A stretch of 64,000 nucleotides of DNA from Qipengyuania gaetbuli (GCF_020524765.1 NZ_JAIVLR010000002.1:62001-126000); one strand, 5' to 3'. Shown: positions 50,076-59,683, counted from the first letter of the stretch. The notes: a model not told the origin generated them from the letters alone. A program made the numbers and translations.

Positions 50076-51305
50076 TCAGCCCTCCGCCGTCATGGGATCG
50101 TCGATCAGCGGCCTCCGCCGCCTGCGGAACAGCTTGCCGATGCGCTTGGATATCTTGGCGAACCAGTTCTCCAGCGCGCCGATGGCCTGCCCGCCCGGGA
50201 CATGCGCCACGCGCCAGTACATCCACAATATCAGCGCGGCGAAGACGACGAATGGCCCCCACAGCGCCAGTATCGGATCGGCAAGTCCCAGAGCGGCGAC
50301 GTCCTCCCCGTACTGGTTTATCTTGTGATAGGCGACGACCATGATGATCGACAGGAAGACGCCCAGCGCGCTCGTCGATCGCTTGGGCGGAATGCCCAGC
50401 GACACCGCCAGCAAGGGCATCAACGCCATCATGACCACTTCGACAAGGCGGAAATTGAAGCTTGCCTGGCTGGCATCGCGCTTGGTCTCCGTCTGGTTGT
50501 CGGCCCAGCCGATACGGAGCAGCTCGGGCAGGATATATTCGCGCTCGTCCTCGCCGCGGTCGCGGAATTCCTCGATTGCGGGGAGGTCGATGGGCAGGTC
50601 GTGGCGGGTGAAGGTGAGCACGCGGGGCGTCTGGCTGCCGGTGTCCTGCACGATCGTGCCGTTGGTCAGGCGCAGGATGATCGTGTCCGGATCGTCGGTG
50701 GTTGCCAGGAAAGCGCCTTCCTGCGCGGAGATCGAGAGAACCTGCCCCTTGGTGTTGGCAACGCGGGCGAAGATGCCCATCAGCTTGCGCCCGTCGTCCT
50801 CGCTCTGCTCGATCCGCAGGGCCATGCGATCGGCAAGGGTGGTAAACTCGCCCACCTTGATCGATGCGCCCAGCGCGCCCGAACGCAGTTCGTATTCGAG
50901 CCGTTCGTAAGTGAAGCGGCTCACCGGCTGGACGAAGAACACCAGCGCCACGTTCACCGCCATCAGGAAGGCGGTGATGAGAAAGGGGATGCGCAGCAGG
51001 CGGCCGTAGCTGAGGCCGACGGCGCGGAAGACGTCGAGCTCGCTCGTCGTCGCCAGCTTGCGGAATGCCAGAAGGATGCCGAGCAGCAGGCCCAGCGGGA
51101 TCGCGAGGCTGGCGTATTCGGGCACCAGCGTCGCCAGCATCTTGAACACCACGCCGATCGGGCCGCCTTCCACCGCGACGAAGTCGAGCAGGCGAAGCAT
51201 CTTGTCGAGCGTGAGCAGCGAGGCGGCAAGCGCGAACACGCCCAGCATCGGCACGACTACCAGCCGGAAAATGTAGCGGTCGATGGCGGGGATGAAATTG
51301 AACAC
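50076..51305 (-). CDS. lptF: LPS export permease LptF
   Basis: 409 residues from GTG 51305. AIDRYIFRLVVVPMLGVF opens the first helix; TTSELDVFRAVGLSYGRLLRIP is the coupling helix. The C-terminal tail is rich in arginine. It pairs with LptG downstream. The ribosome site before the GTG is weak, and a later start cannot be excluded. Confidence 0.9.
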   Translation of the reverse strand: MFNFIPAIDRYIFRLVVVPMLGVFALAASLLTLDKMLRLLDFVAVEGGPIGVVFKMLATLVPEYASLAIPLGLLLGILLAFRKLATTSELDVFRAVGLSYGRLLRIPFLITAFLMAVNVALVFFVQPVSRFTYERLEYELRSGALGASIKVGEFTTLADRMALRIEQSEDDGRKLMGIFARVANTKGQVLSISAQEGAFLATTDDPDTIILRLTNGTIVQDTGSQTPRVLTFTRHDLPIDLPAIEEFRDRGEDEREYILPELLRIGWADNQTETKRDASQASFNFRLVEVVMMALMPLLAVSLGIPPKRSTSALGVFLSIIMVVAYHKINQYGEDVAALGLADPILALWGPFVVFAALILWMYWRVAHVPGGQAIGALENWFAKISKRIGKLFRRRRRPLIDDPMTAEG

Positions 51306-51388
51306 GCGCGGTCCGTCTGCTTGGCGGGTCGGGCGGCTCTAGCGGGAAAAATCGCGCTCGTCATGCCCCCGTGCGCGGGAAGGGCGGA

Positions 51389-51751
51389 TCACGCCTTCTC
51401 GAGCGTGCACTGGAGCGGGTGCTGGTTCTCGCGGGCGAAATCCATCACCTGGTTCACCTTGGTTTCGGCGACCTCGTACGGGAAGATGCCGCATACGCCC
51501 ACGCCCTTCTGGTGGACGTGCAGCATCACGCGGGTCGCCTCTTCCATGTCCATGCGGAAGAAACGTTTCAGCACGATCACGACGAATTCCATCGGCGTGT
51601 AGTCGTCGTTGAGCAGCAGCACCTTGTACTGGCTGGGTTTCTTCGGCTTGGCGCGGGTCTTGGTCGCGATGCCGACCTGTCCGTCACCCTCGCGCGGGTC
51701 ATCGCCGTCCTGTGCGGCGAAAATCGGTAAGGTGAGGATCGGTTTGGTCAT
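51389..51751 (-). CDS. clpS: ATP-dependent Clp protease adaptor ClpS
   Basis: 120 residues with [23 protein letters not shown], the N-degron pocket, then [24 protein letters not shown]. It delivers N-end-rule substrates to ClpAP. clpA is not adjacent. The start at ATG 51751 places the core at the usual position after an acidic, disordered N-terminus. Confidence 0.93.
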   Translation of the reverse strand: MTKPILTLPIFAAQDGDDPREGDGQVGIATKTRAKPKKPSQYKVLLLNDDYTPMEFVVIVLKRFFRMDMEEATRVMLHVHQKGVGVCGIFPYEVAETKVNQVMDFARENQHPLQCTLEKA

Positions 51752-51856
51752 GGTCGAGCGGCAATATCGTATCGATTGGCGTATTCGCAAGGCGCGAGCA
51801 TGCCTGTGCGTTCCCGCGGGTTAAGAAAACGTCGAAATGCGGCCTTCGGGCATCGC

Positions 51857-51903
51857 AAAAAAGGAAACGGGCCGGACGACAGTGATGTCGTCCGACCCGT
51901 CCT
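51857..51903 (-). terminator. Rho-independent terminator of the phasin gene
   Basis: On the minus strand a stem formed by the GGTCGGACGAC / GTCGTCCGGCC arms around ATCACT is followed by CGTTTCCTTTTTT, about 60 bases after the phasin stop. Confidence 0.8.
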
Positions 51904-51963
51904 GTCCAACCACCGGGCGAGGGAGAGAGGAGAGAGTGCCCGGCGGGTTGAAGTCCGTATGCC

Positions 51964-52779
51964 TTAGGCGGCCTTGCGAACCTTTTCGGCTGCGAGGCTG
52001 AAGCGGCTCGACAGCGGAGCGAAAGCTTCGTTGGCCAGCTTGACCATGGCTTCCGTGTTCTTCGAGGTGGTCGAAACCATGGCGTCGAAGTTGCGGCGAG
52101 CGATTTCACCCTGGAGCTGGAACAGCTCGGTCGGCGACTTCACGGCGGCGAACTTCTTGACGTCGGCCTGGACGGTCTCGGCAGCCGACTTGGCTTCCTC
52201 GACATAGGTGCGGCCCATGTCCTGCATGCCCGAAGCAAGAATCTTGCCCGAAGCAACGAGAGCTTCGAGGTTGCCCTTCTGGAATTCGACGACGTCCTGG
52301 GTCATTTCTGCACCCTTGTCGTAGGCAGCCTTGGCGCGGGTCTGCACGTCGGCAGCCAATTCCTTCGCCTTGGCGGTATAGTCGGTGGTCTTTGCGGTCT
52401 TGGCAGTAGCCATGATGGTATCCTTCAACTTGGAAATCGGGGTGGTCTTGGTGGTCGCGGGCTTCTTGGCAGCGGCCGTCTTCTTCGGTGCAGCCTTCTT
52501 GGCGGCAACCTTCTTCACAGCGGCCTTCTTTGCCGGAGCCTTCTTGGCAGCGACCTTCTTGGCCTTGGCCGGAACGGCCTTCTTCTTGGCAACCGGAGCC
52601 TTTTTCGCCGGAGCGGCAACCGCCTTGGCGACCGCTTCGGTCTTCACCGGAGCAGGCTTGTCGGCCTCGACCGCCTTTTCGACGGCCTTGGTGTTCACTG
52701 CTTCCGCAGTCTTCTTCTCCGCAGCTTCGGCAAACGCCTTCTCGGCAGCGGCATCGATCTTGCTCTGGCTGTCAGCCAT
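51964..52779 (-). CDS. Phasin with lysine/alanine-rich histone-like N-terminal region
   Basis: 271 residues. The first 125 residues are dominated by Ala, Lys and Pro (repeats such as AKKAPVAKKKAVPAK), like the C-terminal tail of PhaF or histone H1. The rest is the phasin domain, helical and amphipathic (KAAYDKGAEMTQDVVEFQKGNLEALVASGKIL, ELFQLQGEIARRNFDAMV). Phasins coat PHA granules; the basic region may bind nucleoid DNA and help to distribute granules. ATG 52779 has GCGAGG upstream. PhaC lies directly upstream on the same strand. Confidence 0.87.
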   Translation of the reverse strand: MADSQSKIDAAAEKAFAEAAEKKTAEAVNTKAVEKAVEADKPAPVKTEAVAKAVAAPAKKAPVAKKKAVPAKAKKVAAKKAPAKKAAVKKVAAKKAAPKKTAAAKKPATTKTTPISKLKDTIMATAKTAKTTDYTAKAKELAADVQTRAKAAYDKGAEMTQDVVEFQKGNLEALVASGKILASGMQDMGRTYVEEAKSAAETVQADVKKFAAVKSPTELFQLQGEIARRNFDAMVSTTSKNTEAMVKLANEAFAPLSSRFSLAAEKVRKAA

Positions 52780-52793
52780 GGGAAACCTCGCTT

Positions 52794-52857
52794 TGTTGCA
52801 CTGCACAAAATAGGCATTGCAAGTGCGAAGTCAAGGATATTTTTGTGCACTGCACAA
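52794..52857. promoter_or_regulatory. Paired TGCACTGCACAA operators upstream of the phasin gene
   Basis: The second site is a perfect palindrome TTGTGCA-C-TGCACAA (52843-52857). The first, 52794-52808, shares TGCACTGCACAA but has an imperfect left arm. Both lie in the phasin promoter region, the first just upstream of its ribosome site. TGCA-type dyads are recognised by the PHA-responsive repressor PhaR in related bacteria; a PhaR link is inferred. Confidence 0.5.
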
Positions 52858-52887
52858 TAATGCGGTTAGCGCCGCATTTACAAATGC

Positions 52888-54765
52888 TTAGCGCGTGGCG
52901 ACGTAGCGTCCCGGGGCGTCCTCGATCACCTTGTCGCCCTTGCCGCCGGGCTTTCGCTTGCCGGTTGCGGGCACGGTTTCGCTGTCCTGTTCGCGCAGCC
53001 AGTCGATCCAGTCGGGCCACCAGCTGCCCGGATGCTCCACCGCGCCTTCGCGGAATTCGGCCAGACTGCGGGGCGATCCGTCATTGGTCCAGTACTGGTA
53101 CTTCCCCGCTTCGGGCGGATTGACCACGCCTGCAATATGCCCCGATCCTGCAAGGACGAACTTTATCGGCCCCTTGAAGTGTTCGGTGATGCGCCAGACG
53201 CTTTCGGCAGGGGCGATATGGTCTTCCTTGCCTGCCTGGACATAGGTCGGCGTGGCAACCCGGCCGAGGTCGACGGGCGTGTTGTCGACGGTGAGCGCAT
53301 CGCCTTCGACAAGGCGGTTGTCGCGGTAGAGGTCGCGCAAATACTGCTGGTGCCACTTGGCCGGAAGATTGGTGACGTCGCCGTTCCAGTGGAGCAGGTC
53401 GAAGGCCGGATAGTCTTGGCCCAGCAGGTAGTTGTTGACGACGTAGTTCCAGATCAGGTCCGTGCCGCGCAGCAGGTTGAAGGTCGCTGCCATGTAGCGC
53501 CCGTCGAGATAGCCGTCGGGCGACAGCGCCTTGATCGCGCCAAGTTGCTGGTCGTCGATGAAGTTGAGCAGTTCGCCTGCCTTCTCGAAATCGACCTGCG
53601 CAGTGAAGAAGGTCGCGCTCTTCACCTTGTCCTGCTGTTCGCGCCGGTGGAGGATGGCGAGGGTCGCGGCCAGCGTGGTGCCGGCGACGCAATATCCGAT
53701 CGCGTGGACGCTGGGCACATCGAGCCGATCGCGCACATGGTCGATGGCGTCCATCTGGGCGCGGACGTAATCGTCCCAGACCACATCCTTCATGCTGGCA
53801 TCGGCGGATTTCCAGCTGACCATGAACACGGTCACACCCTGCTCGACGGCCCATTTCACGAAGCTCTTCTTCGCGTTGAGGTCGAGGATGTAGAACCGGT
53901 TGATCCACGGCGGGAAGATGATCAGCGGCGTCTTCATGACCTTGTCGGTCACAGGCGCGTACTGGATCAACTGGTAGAGCGGCGTTTCGTGAACCACCTT
54001 GCCCGGCGTGGTCGCGATATTCTCGCCGAGCCGGAAAGCGCTCGCATCGGTGTGAGACAACTGGCCGCGGCGCATGTCGGCGAGCAGGTGCTCCATACCC
54101 TTAACGAGGTTTTCGCCCCGGGTTTCCAGCGTGCGTTCCATGACCACCGGATTGGTCAGCGGGAAGTTCGCGGGACTGGCCGCCTCGGTGATCGCGCGCG
54201 TCGTGAAGCGAAGCTGTTCGCGCTGCTGCGGATTGAGCCCTTCGGCCTTGTCGACCATCTCGGCCACCCGTTCGGCGAGGAACAGGTAGGTCTGGTGGAT
54301 CAGCGCGAAGGCCGGATGGGCGCGCCATTTCTCGTCGGCGAAACGGCGGTCCTTGCGCGGCAGCTGGACATCGCCGCCCGCGTGTTCGGCAGCCTTCGGG
54401 CCGAGACCGTATTGCCCCAACACGTCTTCCCAAAGCTTCATGCCCTCTTCCATGAGGGCCTTCTGCTGGTCGGCCTGGGCCAGCGGCATCTGGCGGTACC
54501 AGTCGGTCGCCAGCGCCATCCAGCGCGCCGGGTCGAAATAGGGCACAAGCGCCTGCGGGCTGGCGAGCTGTTCGGCCTGGTATTGCGCCCACATGCCCTG
54601 CAGTTTGGCTGCGACTTCGCCCCAGTGGCGCGCATCCTCGGGCGTCATCACGCCTTGCGCGGCCGCCCCTGCATCCATCGTCCCCATCATCGGCGCGAAG
54701 AGTGCGCGCGCGAGCTTGGCGGGGGCTTCGTACATGTTGGTGAAGGGGTCGGGCGTCTCGGTCAT
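52888..54765 (-). CDS. phaC: Class I poly(3-hydroxyalkanoate) synthase
   Basis: 625 residues. The lipase-like box GYCVAGT carries the catalytic nucleophile Cys359; the Asp and His follow in QAGKEDHIAP and GSGHIAGVVNPP. IIFPPWINRFYILDLN is the diagnostic core of PhaC. The N-terminal 90 residues form the variable domain. It polymerises hydroxyacyl-CoA into storage granules. ATG 54765 has GGAAAGA upstream; a GTG at 54804 would add 13 residues. The phasin follows downstream. Confidence 0.95.
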   Translation of the reverse strand: MTETPDPFTNMYEAPAKLARALFAPMMGTMDAGAAAQGVMTPEDARHWGEVAAKLQGMWAQYQAEQLASPQALVPYFDPARWMALATDWYRQMPLAQADQQKALMEEGMKLWEDVLGQYGLGPKAAEHAGGDVQLPRKDRRFADEKWRAHPAFALIHQTYLFLAERVAEMVDKAEGLNPQQREQLRFTTRAITEAASPANFPLTNPVVMERTLETRGENLVKGMEHLLADMRRGQLSHTDASAFRLGENIATTPGKVVHETPLYQLIQYAPVTDKVMKTPLIIFPPWINRFYILDLNAKKSFVKWAVEQGVTVFMVSWKSADASMKDVVWDDYVRAQMDAIDHVRDRLDVPSVHAIGYCVAGTTLAATLAILHRREQQDKVKSATFFTAQVDFEKAGELLNFIDDQQLGAIKALSPDGYLDGRYMAATFNLLRGTDLIWNYVVNNYLLGQDYPAFDLLHWNGDVTNLPAKWHQQYLRDLYRDNRLVEGDALTVDNTPVDLGRVATPTYVQAGKEDHIAPAESVWRITEHFKGPIKFVLAGSGHIAGVVNPPEAGKYQYWTNDGSPRSLAEFREGAVEHPGSWWPDWIDWLREQDSETVPATGKRKPGGKGDKVIEDAPGRYVATR

Positions 54766-54916
54766 GATCGGTCTTTCCGGGCGTTGTAGCGCCTCTTTAG
54801 CCACTTACACGATAATTCGCACAAGAGTGTTAGCGAGCCACTTTGCGCTTGCACGGTGAATAGGTAATCAATGTGACCGCGCAGCCGAATTCCCGTGCCC
54901 GCGCTTTGGAGCCGAA

Positions 54917-56101
54917 ATGTCCGACGAATTCTACCGCATCAAACGCATGCCTCCCTATGTCATCGCCGAAGTGAACGCGATGCGGCATGCCGCGCGGCAG
55001 GCGGGGCGCGACATCATCGACCTTGGCATGGGCAATCCCGACCAGCCTCCGCCGCAGCACGTGATCGACAAATTGTGCGAAGTGGCGAACAAGCCCGATG
55101 CGCATGGCTATTCGCAGTCGAAGGGCATTCCGGGGCTGCGCCGCGCGCAGGCGAACTATTACAAGCGCCGCTTCGGTGTAGACCTTGATCCGGCAAGCGA
55201 GGTCGTGGTGACGATGGGGTCAAAGGAAGGCCTGTCGTCGATGGCCACCGCGATCAGCGCGCCGGGCGATGTTATCCTCGCTCCGAGCCCCGCCTATCCT
55301 ATCCATACCTATGGCTTCATGATCGCCGGTGCCACGATCCGCAGCGTGCCCACCACGCCCGACGAACGCTACTGGCGCGCGCTGGACAACGCGATGCTCT
55401 ACACCGTCCCGCGCCCGACGGTGCTGGTGGTGAACTACCCGAGCAATCCGACCGCCGAGACGGTCGACCTCGCCTTCTACGAGCGGCTGGTCGACTGGGC
55501 GAGAGACAACAAGGTCTGGGTACTGTCCGACCTCGCCTATTCCGAACTCTACTACGACGGCAAGCCGACCCGCTCGATCCTCGAGGTGCCGGGGGCGAAG
55601 GATGTGGCAGTGGAATTCACCTCCATGTCCAAGACCTTCTCGATGGCCGGCTGGCGGATCGGCTTCTGCGTCGGCAACCAGCAACTGGTCGCCGCGCTGA
55701 CGCGGGTGAAGAGCTATCTCGACTATGGCGCATTCACGCCGATCCAGGCCGCTGCCTGCGCCGCTCTCAATGGCCCGCAGGATGTGGTCGAGGAAAACCG
55801 CTTGCGCTACCAGCACCGCCGCGACGTGATGGTCGAAAGCTTCACCAGGGCGGGCTGGGCCATCCCCAATCCGCCTGCCAGCATGTTCACCTGGGCCAAG
55901 CTGCCGCCGGGTTTCGAGGACATGGGAAGCCTCGAATTCTCCAAGCAATTGCTGGAGCACGCCGGTGTCGCAGTGGCGGCGGGTGTCGGCTTCGGCGAAG
56001 AGGGCGAAGGCCATGTCCGCATCGCTATGGTCGAGAATGAACAGCGCATCCGGCAGGCCGCGCGCAACATCAAGAAGTTCCTCGCTGATCGGGGGAAGTG
56101 A
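54917..56101 (+). CDS. AlaC-type pyridoxal phosphate-dependent aminotransferase
   Basis: 394 residues of the class I/II aminotransferase family. The Schiff-base lysine is Lys239 in SMSKTFSMAGWRIGF, with VVNYPSNPTAE, LSDLAYSELYYDG and the C-terminal RIAMVENEQRIRQAAR. The sequence resembles AlaC, a glutamate-pyruvate aminotransferase; LL-diaminopimelate aminotransferases share the fold, so substrate is not certain. It is divergent from phaC. Confidence 0.87.
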   Translation: MSDEFYRIKRMPPYVIAEVNAMRHAARQAGRDIIDLGMGNPDQPPPQHVIDKLCEVANKPDAHGYSQSKGIPGLRRAQANYYKRRFGVDLDPASEVVVTMGSKEGLSSMATAISAPGDVILAPSPAYPIHTYGFMIAGATIRSVPTTPDERYWRALDNAMLYTVPRPTVLVVNYPSNPTAETVDLAFYERLVDWARDNKVWVLSDLAYSELYYDGKPTRSILEVPGAKDVAVEFTSMSKTFSMAGWRIGFCVGNQQLVAALTRVKSYLDYGAFTPIQAAACAALNGPQDVVEENRLRYQHRRDVMVESFTRAGWAIPNPPASMFTWAKLPPGFEDMGSLEFSKQLLEHAGVAVAAGVGFGEEGEGHVRIAMVENEQRIRQAARNIKKFLADRGK

Positions 56102-56193
56102 TCGGTAGCCAGTACCTAGGTATTCTTGCGAATACTGACGCTTAGCCAAATTGAATATTGGGTAGCGCGACGGGAGAGCCTAGGAGAAGGCTT

Positions 56194-56961
56194 GTGTCGC
56201 AACCTCAATTTTTCTGGCTGTCCGTGGCTGCCAGCCCGCCCGGACGTTGGGATCTTCGCCTGCTAGACTGGCGGATGACCCCGGCCTTCCGTTCGTCCGA
56301 TATTTCGCCTGCCACGCCGGTCATGCTCGACTGGCGGATCGGCGGAAGGTGCCCCGACTGGGCTGACATGGCGGAAAGGCGGCACGCCATCGTGGTCGGT
56401 GTCGAAGAGGCTCAGGCGCGGGCCGATCTCATCCGCAGCGGGTTTGCCGATGCGCTCCCGAGCCAGGTCGCATTGGTCGAACTTGCGGCCCGCATGGTGA
56501 AGCTCGAAGGCTTGCGCAAGATGATCCCCCGCCACCGGACTGTGGGCCCGCTGCGCCTCGACCTGTTCTACCGCGACGCCCAGGCCGACGGGCGCTGGAT
56601 CGGCCTGCATCCGCGTGAATTCGCGCTGATGTGGCGGCTCGCCGAATGCCCAGGCGAACAGGTCAGCAAGGAAGCGCTGTTGACCGATGTCTGGCGGCTG
56701 CGGCACGAGCCGGAGACGAATTCGCTTGAGGTGCATGTCTCGCGCCTGCGGGCCAAGCTGGCGGTGTCCGGCCTCGCCTGGCTTGTCCAGACGCACCCCG
56801 ACGGCGGCTATTGCCTGAGCACGGAAGGGGGCGCGAGCTTCAAGGCCTTTGCACGCGACAGGCGTGCGGCGCTGGACAGCGGGGCGATGATAACGCAGGA
56901 ACGCAGGCTCTCGAGAGAAAGCACTGTGGAGTCCCATGTCCAGCAACCGCGTTACGATTGA
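56194..56961 (+). CDS. Winged-helix OmpR/PhoB-type DNA-binding protein with degenerate receiver
   Basis: 255 residues from GTG 56194, which has TAGGAGAAGG upstream. The C-terminal part (about 120-220) is a winged helix: GLHPREFALMWRLAECPGEQVSKEALLTDVW and NSLEVHVSRLRAKL. The N-terminal segment has no recognisable receiver with a phosphorylatable aspartate, so it may respond to something else. The last 26 bases overlap the start of the crotonase gene. Confidence 0.8.
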   Translation: MSQPQFFWLSVAASPPGRWDLRLLDWRMTPAFRSSDISPATPVMLDWRIGGRCPDWADMAERRHAIVVGVEEAQARADLIRSGFADALPSQVALVELAARMVKLEGLRKMIPRHRTVGPLRLDLFYRDAQADGRWIGLHPREFALMWRLAECPGEQVSKEALLTDVWRLRHEPETNSLEVHVSRLRAKLAVSGLAWLVQTHPDGGYCLSTEGGASFKAFARDRRAALDSGAMITQERRLSRESTVESHVQQPRYD

Positions 56962-57733
56962 GCTTGCCGACAACGGCGTTGCCCAGGTCCGGCTGAACCG
57001 TCCCGACAAGATGAACGCGCTAGACCCGGCGATGTTCGATGCCATCATCGACGCCGGTGAACAGCTGCGCACCATGAAGGGTCTGCGCGCCGTGGTTCTG
57101 GCGGGCGAGGGGCGCAGCTTCTGTGCCGGGCTCGACGTTTCCAGCTTTACTGCTTCGCCCGATGGCGAGCGCAAGCCGCTGACCGAACGCACGCACGGAA
57201 ACGCGAACAAGTTCCAGGAAGTCGCCATGACCTGGCGCAAGTGCCCGGTGCCCGTGATCGCTGCGGTCCACGGCGTCTGTTTCGGCGGCGGCCTGCAGAT
57301 CGCCAGCGGGGCCGACATCCGCGTGGTGCATCCGGCCAGCCGCATGGCGATCATGGAGATGAAATGGGGCCTGGTGCCCGACATGGGTGGCTATGCCCTG
57401 TGGCGCGGGCTGGTCCGTGACGATGTCCTGCGCGAATTGGTCTTCACCAATCGCGAATTCTCGGGCGAGGATGCCAAGGAATATGGCCTCGCGACCTTCG
57501 TGAGCGAGGACCCGCTTGGCAAGGCGAACGACATCGCTACCGAGATTGCCAACCGCAATCCCGAAGCCATTCGCGGTGCCAAGCGCCTGTCGGAAGCGAT
57601 GGTCGAACAGTCGGGCGATGAAATCCTGATGGCGGAAAGCGTCGAGCAGGCAGCCGTCATGCGCAGGCCGAACCAGGTCGAGGCGGTCATGGCAGGGATG
57701 CAGAAAAGGGCGCCGAACTTCACGGATGCCTGA
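56936..57733 (+). CDS. Enoyl-CoA hydratase/isomerase family (crotonase) protein
   Basis: 265 residues. VRLNRPDKMNALD, AGEGRSFCAGLDVSSF and VHGVCFGGGLQIASGADIRVVHPASRMAIMEMKWGLVPDMGG are the oxyanion-hole and active-site segments. The second catalytic Glu of true hydratases appears replaced by an Asp in VPDMGG. The start overlaps the upstream gene by 26 bases. Confidence 0.9.
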   Translation: MSSNRVTIELADNGVAQVRLNRPDKMNALDPAMFDAIIDAGEQLRTMKGLRAVVLAGEGRSFCAGLDVSSFTASPDGERKPLTERTHGNANKFQEVAMTWRKCPVPVIAAVHGVCFGGGLQIASGADIRVVHPASRMAIMEMKWGLVPDMGGYALWRGLVRDDVLRELVFTNREFSGEDAKEYGLATFVSEDPLGKANDIATEIANRNPEAIRGAKRLSEAMVEQSGDEILMAESVEQAAVMRRPNQVEAVMAGMQKRAPNFTDA

Positions 57734-57769
57734 TCGCAGGGCCGGCTCTCAATCGCCCGAGCGCGGGGA

Positions 57770-58564
57770 TCAGCCGGCCGGCTTGCCGTAGGTCCAAACG
57801 AAAGCCCCGGAATAACTCATGATGGGCGTGTAGTCCTCGATCCGCTCGGCGGGGAGGACCTTGTCCGTCCGGTTGTCGAGGACGTGGAAGCGGCCATGCA
57901 GTCTCACGGCAAGCACAGCGTGTTCGTCCTGTGCGCGATCGCGCAACAGCACCAGGAACATATCGTCCGAAGGAATGCCGAGCTCTTGCAGCAGGGCCAT
58001 CTTGGCGAGGGCAAAATCCTCGCAATCGCCATAGCCGCGGGCAAGGGTGGCGGCGGCGGCGGACCATTCGTCACCGCGCTTGTCGTCGACATAACGAACG
58101 CGCCAATTTACCCAGCGATTGACAGTTCCCAGCGGGTTGTCCGCGCCAATCCGGTCGCCTTGCGCCAGCAATTCATTCCAAGGCCCTGCCTGTTCGCCGA
58201 TCGCAATCATGCGCGCGGCTTCCCATTTGCCCATGGGCGCTGCGGCGCTGCCGACCGGCAGGGCTACCATCCGGAAGAGGCTGGGTGCGGCCGGCCGGAT
58301 CGGCATCGGCGGCTCAGGTGGTTCGCAAGGCTGCGCTGCAGCGGCGGTGTCCAGTGGGGGGAGGGTAAACGCAAAGCCGGTAGCAGGCATGACGAATGCC
58401 TCGCCTGCCTGACACTCCTCAATGGGATCGGGCGCGGCAATCGGGCTGGGTAGGGGCAGGACCGGGGACTCCGATCCGGCCACAAGCACCGAGGAACAAG
58501 CGAGGCACGCGCCTGTCGTTGCAGCCAGCGCCGCGTATCGCTTCGATTTCTTGCGCTTGTCCAT
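57770..58564 (-). CDS. Bacterial transglutaminase-like cysteine protease (BTLCP)
   Basis: 264 residues. A signal-like hydrophobic segment is followed by a proline-rich stretch (about 30-95). The catalytic Cys181 is in GYGDCEDFA, with His in EHAVLAVRL and Asp in HVLDNRTDK. The family, often linked to periplasmic processing of surface proteins (LapG), is matched by the triad; the target is unknown. ATG 58564 was preferred to a TTG at 58612. Confidence 0.85.
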   Translation of the reverse strand: MDKRKKSKRYAALAATTGACLACSSVLVAGSESPVLPLPSPIAAPDPIEECQAGEAFVMPATGFAFTLPPLDTAAAAQPCEPPEPPMPIRPAAPSLFRMVALPVGSAAAPMGKWEAARMIAIGEQAGPWNELLAQGDRIGADNPLGTVNRWVNWRVRYVDDKRGDEWSAAAATLARGYGDCEDFALAKMALLQELGIPSDDMFLVLLRDRAQDEHAVLAVRLHGRFHVLDNRTDKVLPAERIEDYTPIMSYSGAFVWTYGKPAG

Positions 58565-58680
58565 GTCGATCCCGTGGGGATGGAAAATGCCAGCCACGGC
58601 CATGTACGGCAATCGGACAACCTCTCTGCCCGACTCGCGCCGGGCACTGCATGTCGCATTTCAGGTGGAGTTGGTGCGCG

Positions 58681-59460
58681 TCAGCCGAAGATCGCGACGC
58701 TCTGCATCCCGTCGAGCACTTGCTTGCCGTCGGCATTCCAGAGCCGCAGCCGCTCCGACGAATAACCACCGTCGGCATGCTGGCTGGCATTTTCCGACAG
58801 CCACCAGCCATCGTGCGTCGTCGGCTCGGTTTCGAGCAGGTTGAAGGACCAGTTGATCGAGCTGATCGGACCCTGCCGCTTCATCGCCCGCATTGCGCCG
58901 GGAGGCAGGACATCGCCCAGCAAGATAAGTTCGCTGACCGCGTCGAGACCCTCGCGGTCGTTGAGCCGTGCCCAGCGCCGCACGACGGGGTCACCCGGAC
59001 CGCGAGCATCCTGGGCGCGGCGGATCTCGAAATTGTGCTGGATGAAGGCGGGGCCCTTTCCGGCCATGGCCGGCTCGGCATCTTCGGGGGAACCCGGCCA
59101 GTCGGCGACAGGCGCTGCGGGATGCTGCGCATTGGCCTCGCGCGAGGTGCCGAACAGCCAGAAAGCAGTCAGCGTGCACTTGCCCTCGCACCAGATCTCG
59201 CTGCGCACCTGCGCAACATTGCGACCCTGGCGCACGATTTCGCGGCGCAATTCCGCTTCGGGAGCGGTCGGTGCCACGAAGGCAACCTGGGCGGCCCGGA
59301 GCGGAGGCAGGTCGGGGAAGGCCCGTATGGCGGCAGTATAGGCGACCAGCGCCGACGCGCCGCCATAAAGCGTGCGACCCTGCAACCAGTGGTCGAGATT
59401 GTCGAAACGGACATGTCCGCCCTCGGCGGGGATCGGGTCGATCAGGCTGGCAATGCTCAT
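58681..59460 (-). CDS. TesB-like acyl-CoA thioesterase
   Basis: 259 residues with two hotdog-like halves: GRTLYGGASALVAYTAAIRAFPDLPPLRAAQVAFVAPTAPEAEL, and ISSINWSFNLLETEPTTHDGWWLSENASQHADGGYSSERLRLWNADG. GGYS-SE/RLRLW near the end is typical of the TesB/YbdB-like family. It should hydrolyse acyl-CoA thioesters. GGAGG stands before ATG 59460. Confidence 0.85.
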   Translation of the reverse strand: MSIASLIDPIPAEGGHVRFDNLDHWLQGRTLYGGASALVAYTAAIRAFPDLPPLRAAQVAFVAPTAPEAELRREIVRQGRNVAQVRSEIWCEGKCTLTAFWLFGTSREANAQHPAAPVADWPGSPEDAEPAMAGKGPAFIQHNFEIRRAQDARGPGDPVVRRWARLNDREGLDAVSELILLGDVLPPGAMRAMKRQGPISSINWSFNLLETEPTTHDGWWLSENASQHADGGYSSERLRLWNADGKQVLDGMQSVAIFG

Positions 59461-59589
59461 CGCACCTCCATTGCTGCTTGCGCAGGCTTCGTCCAGACTG
59501 ACGTAACGGAAGGGGAAGGCTTGCAAAGCCGATTGCAATGGCCGGACAGAATCGCTAGTGCGCCGCTTCCCGTCCGAGAGGTCGGGCGA

Positions 59590-59663
59590 GGCCCGATGGC
59601 GGAGTGGTTACGCAGAGGACTGCAAATCCTTGCACGCCGGTTCGATTCCGGCTCGGGCCTCCA
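59590..59663 (+). tRNA. tRNA-Cys(GCA)
   Basis: A 74-base cloverleaf: acceptor GGCCCGA/TCGGGCC, D arm GCGGAGTGGTTACGC, anticodon GCA in loop between AGGA and TCCT, T arm CCGGTTCGATTCCGG, encoded CCA. Confidence 0.96.
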
Positions 59664-59683
59664 CTTCCCTCAGATGGGAATGT

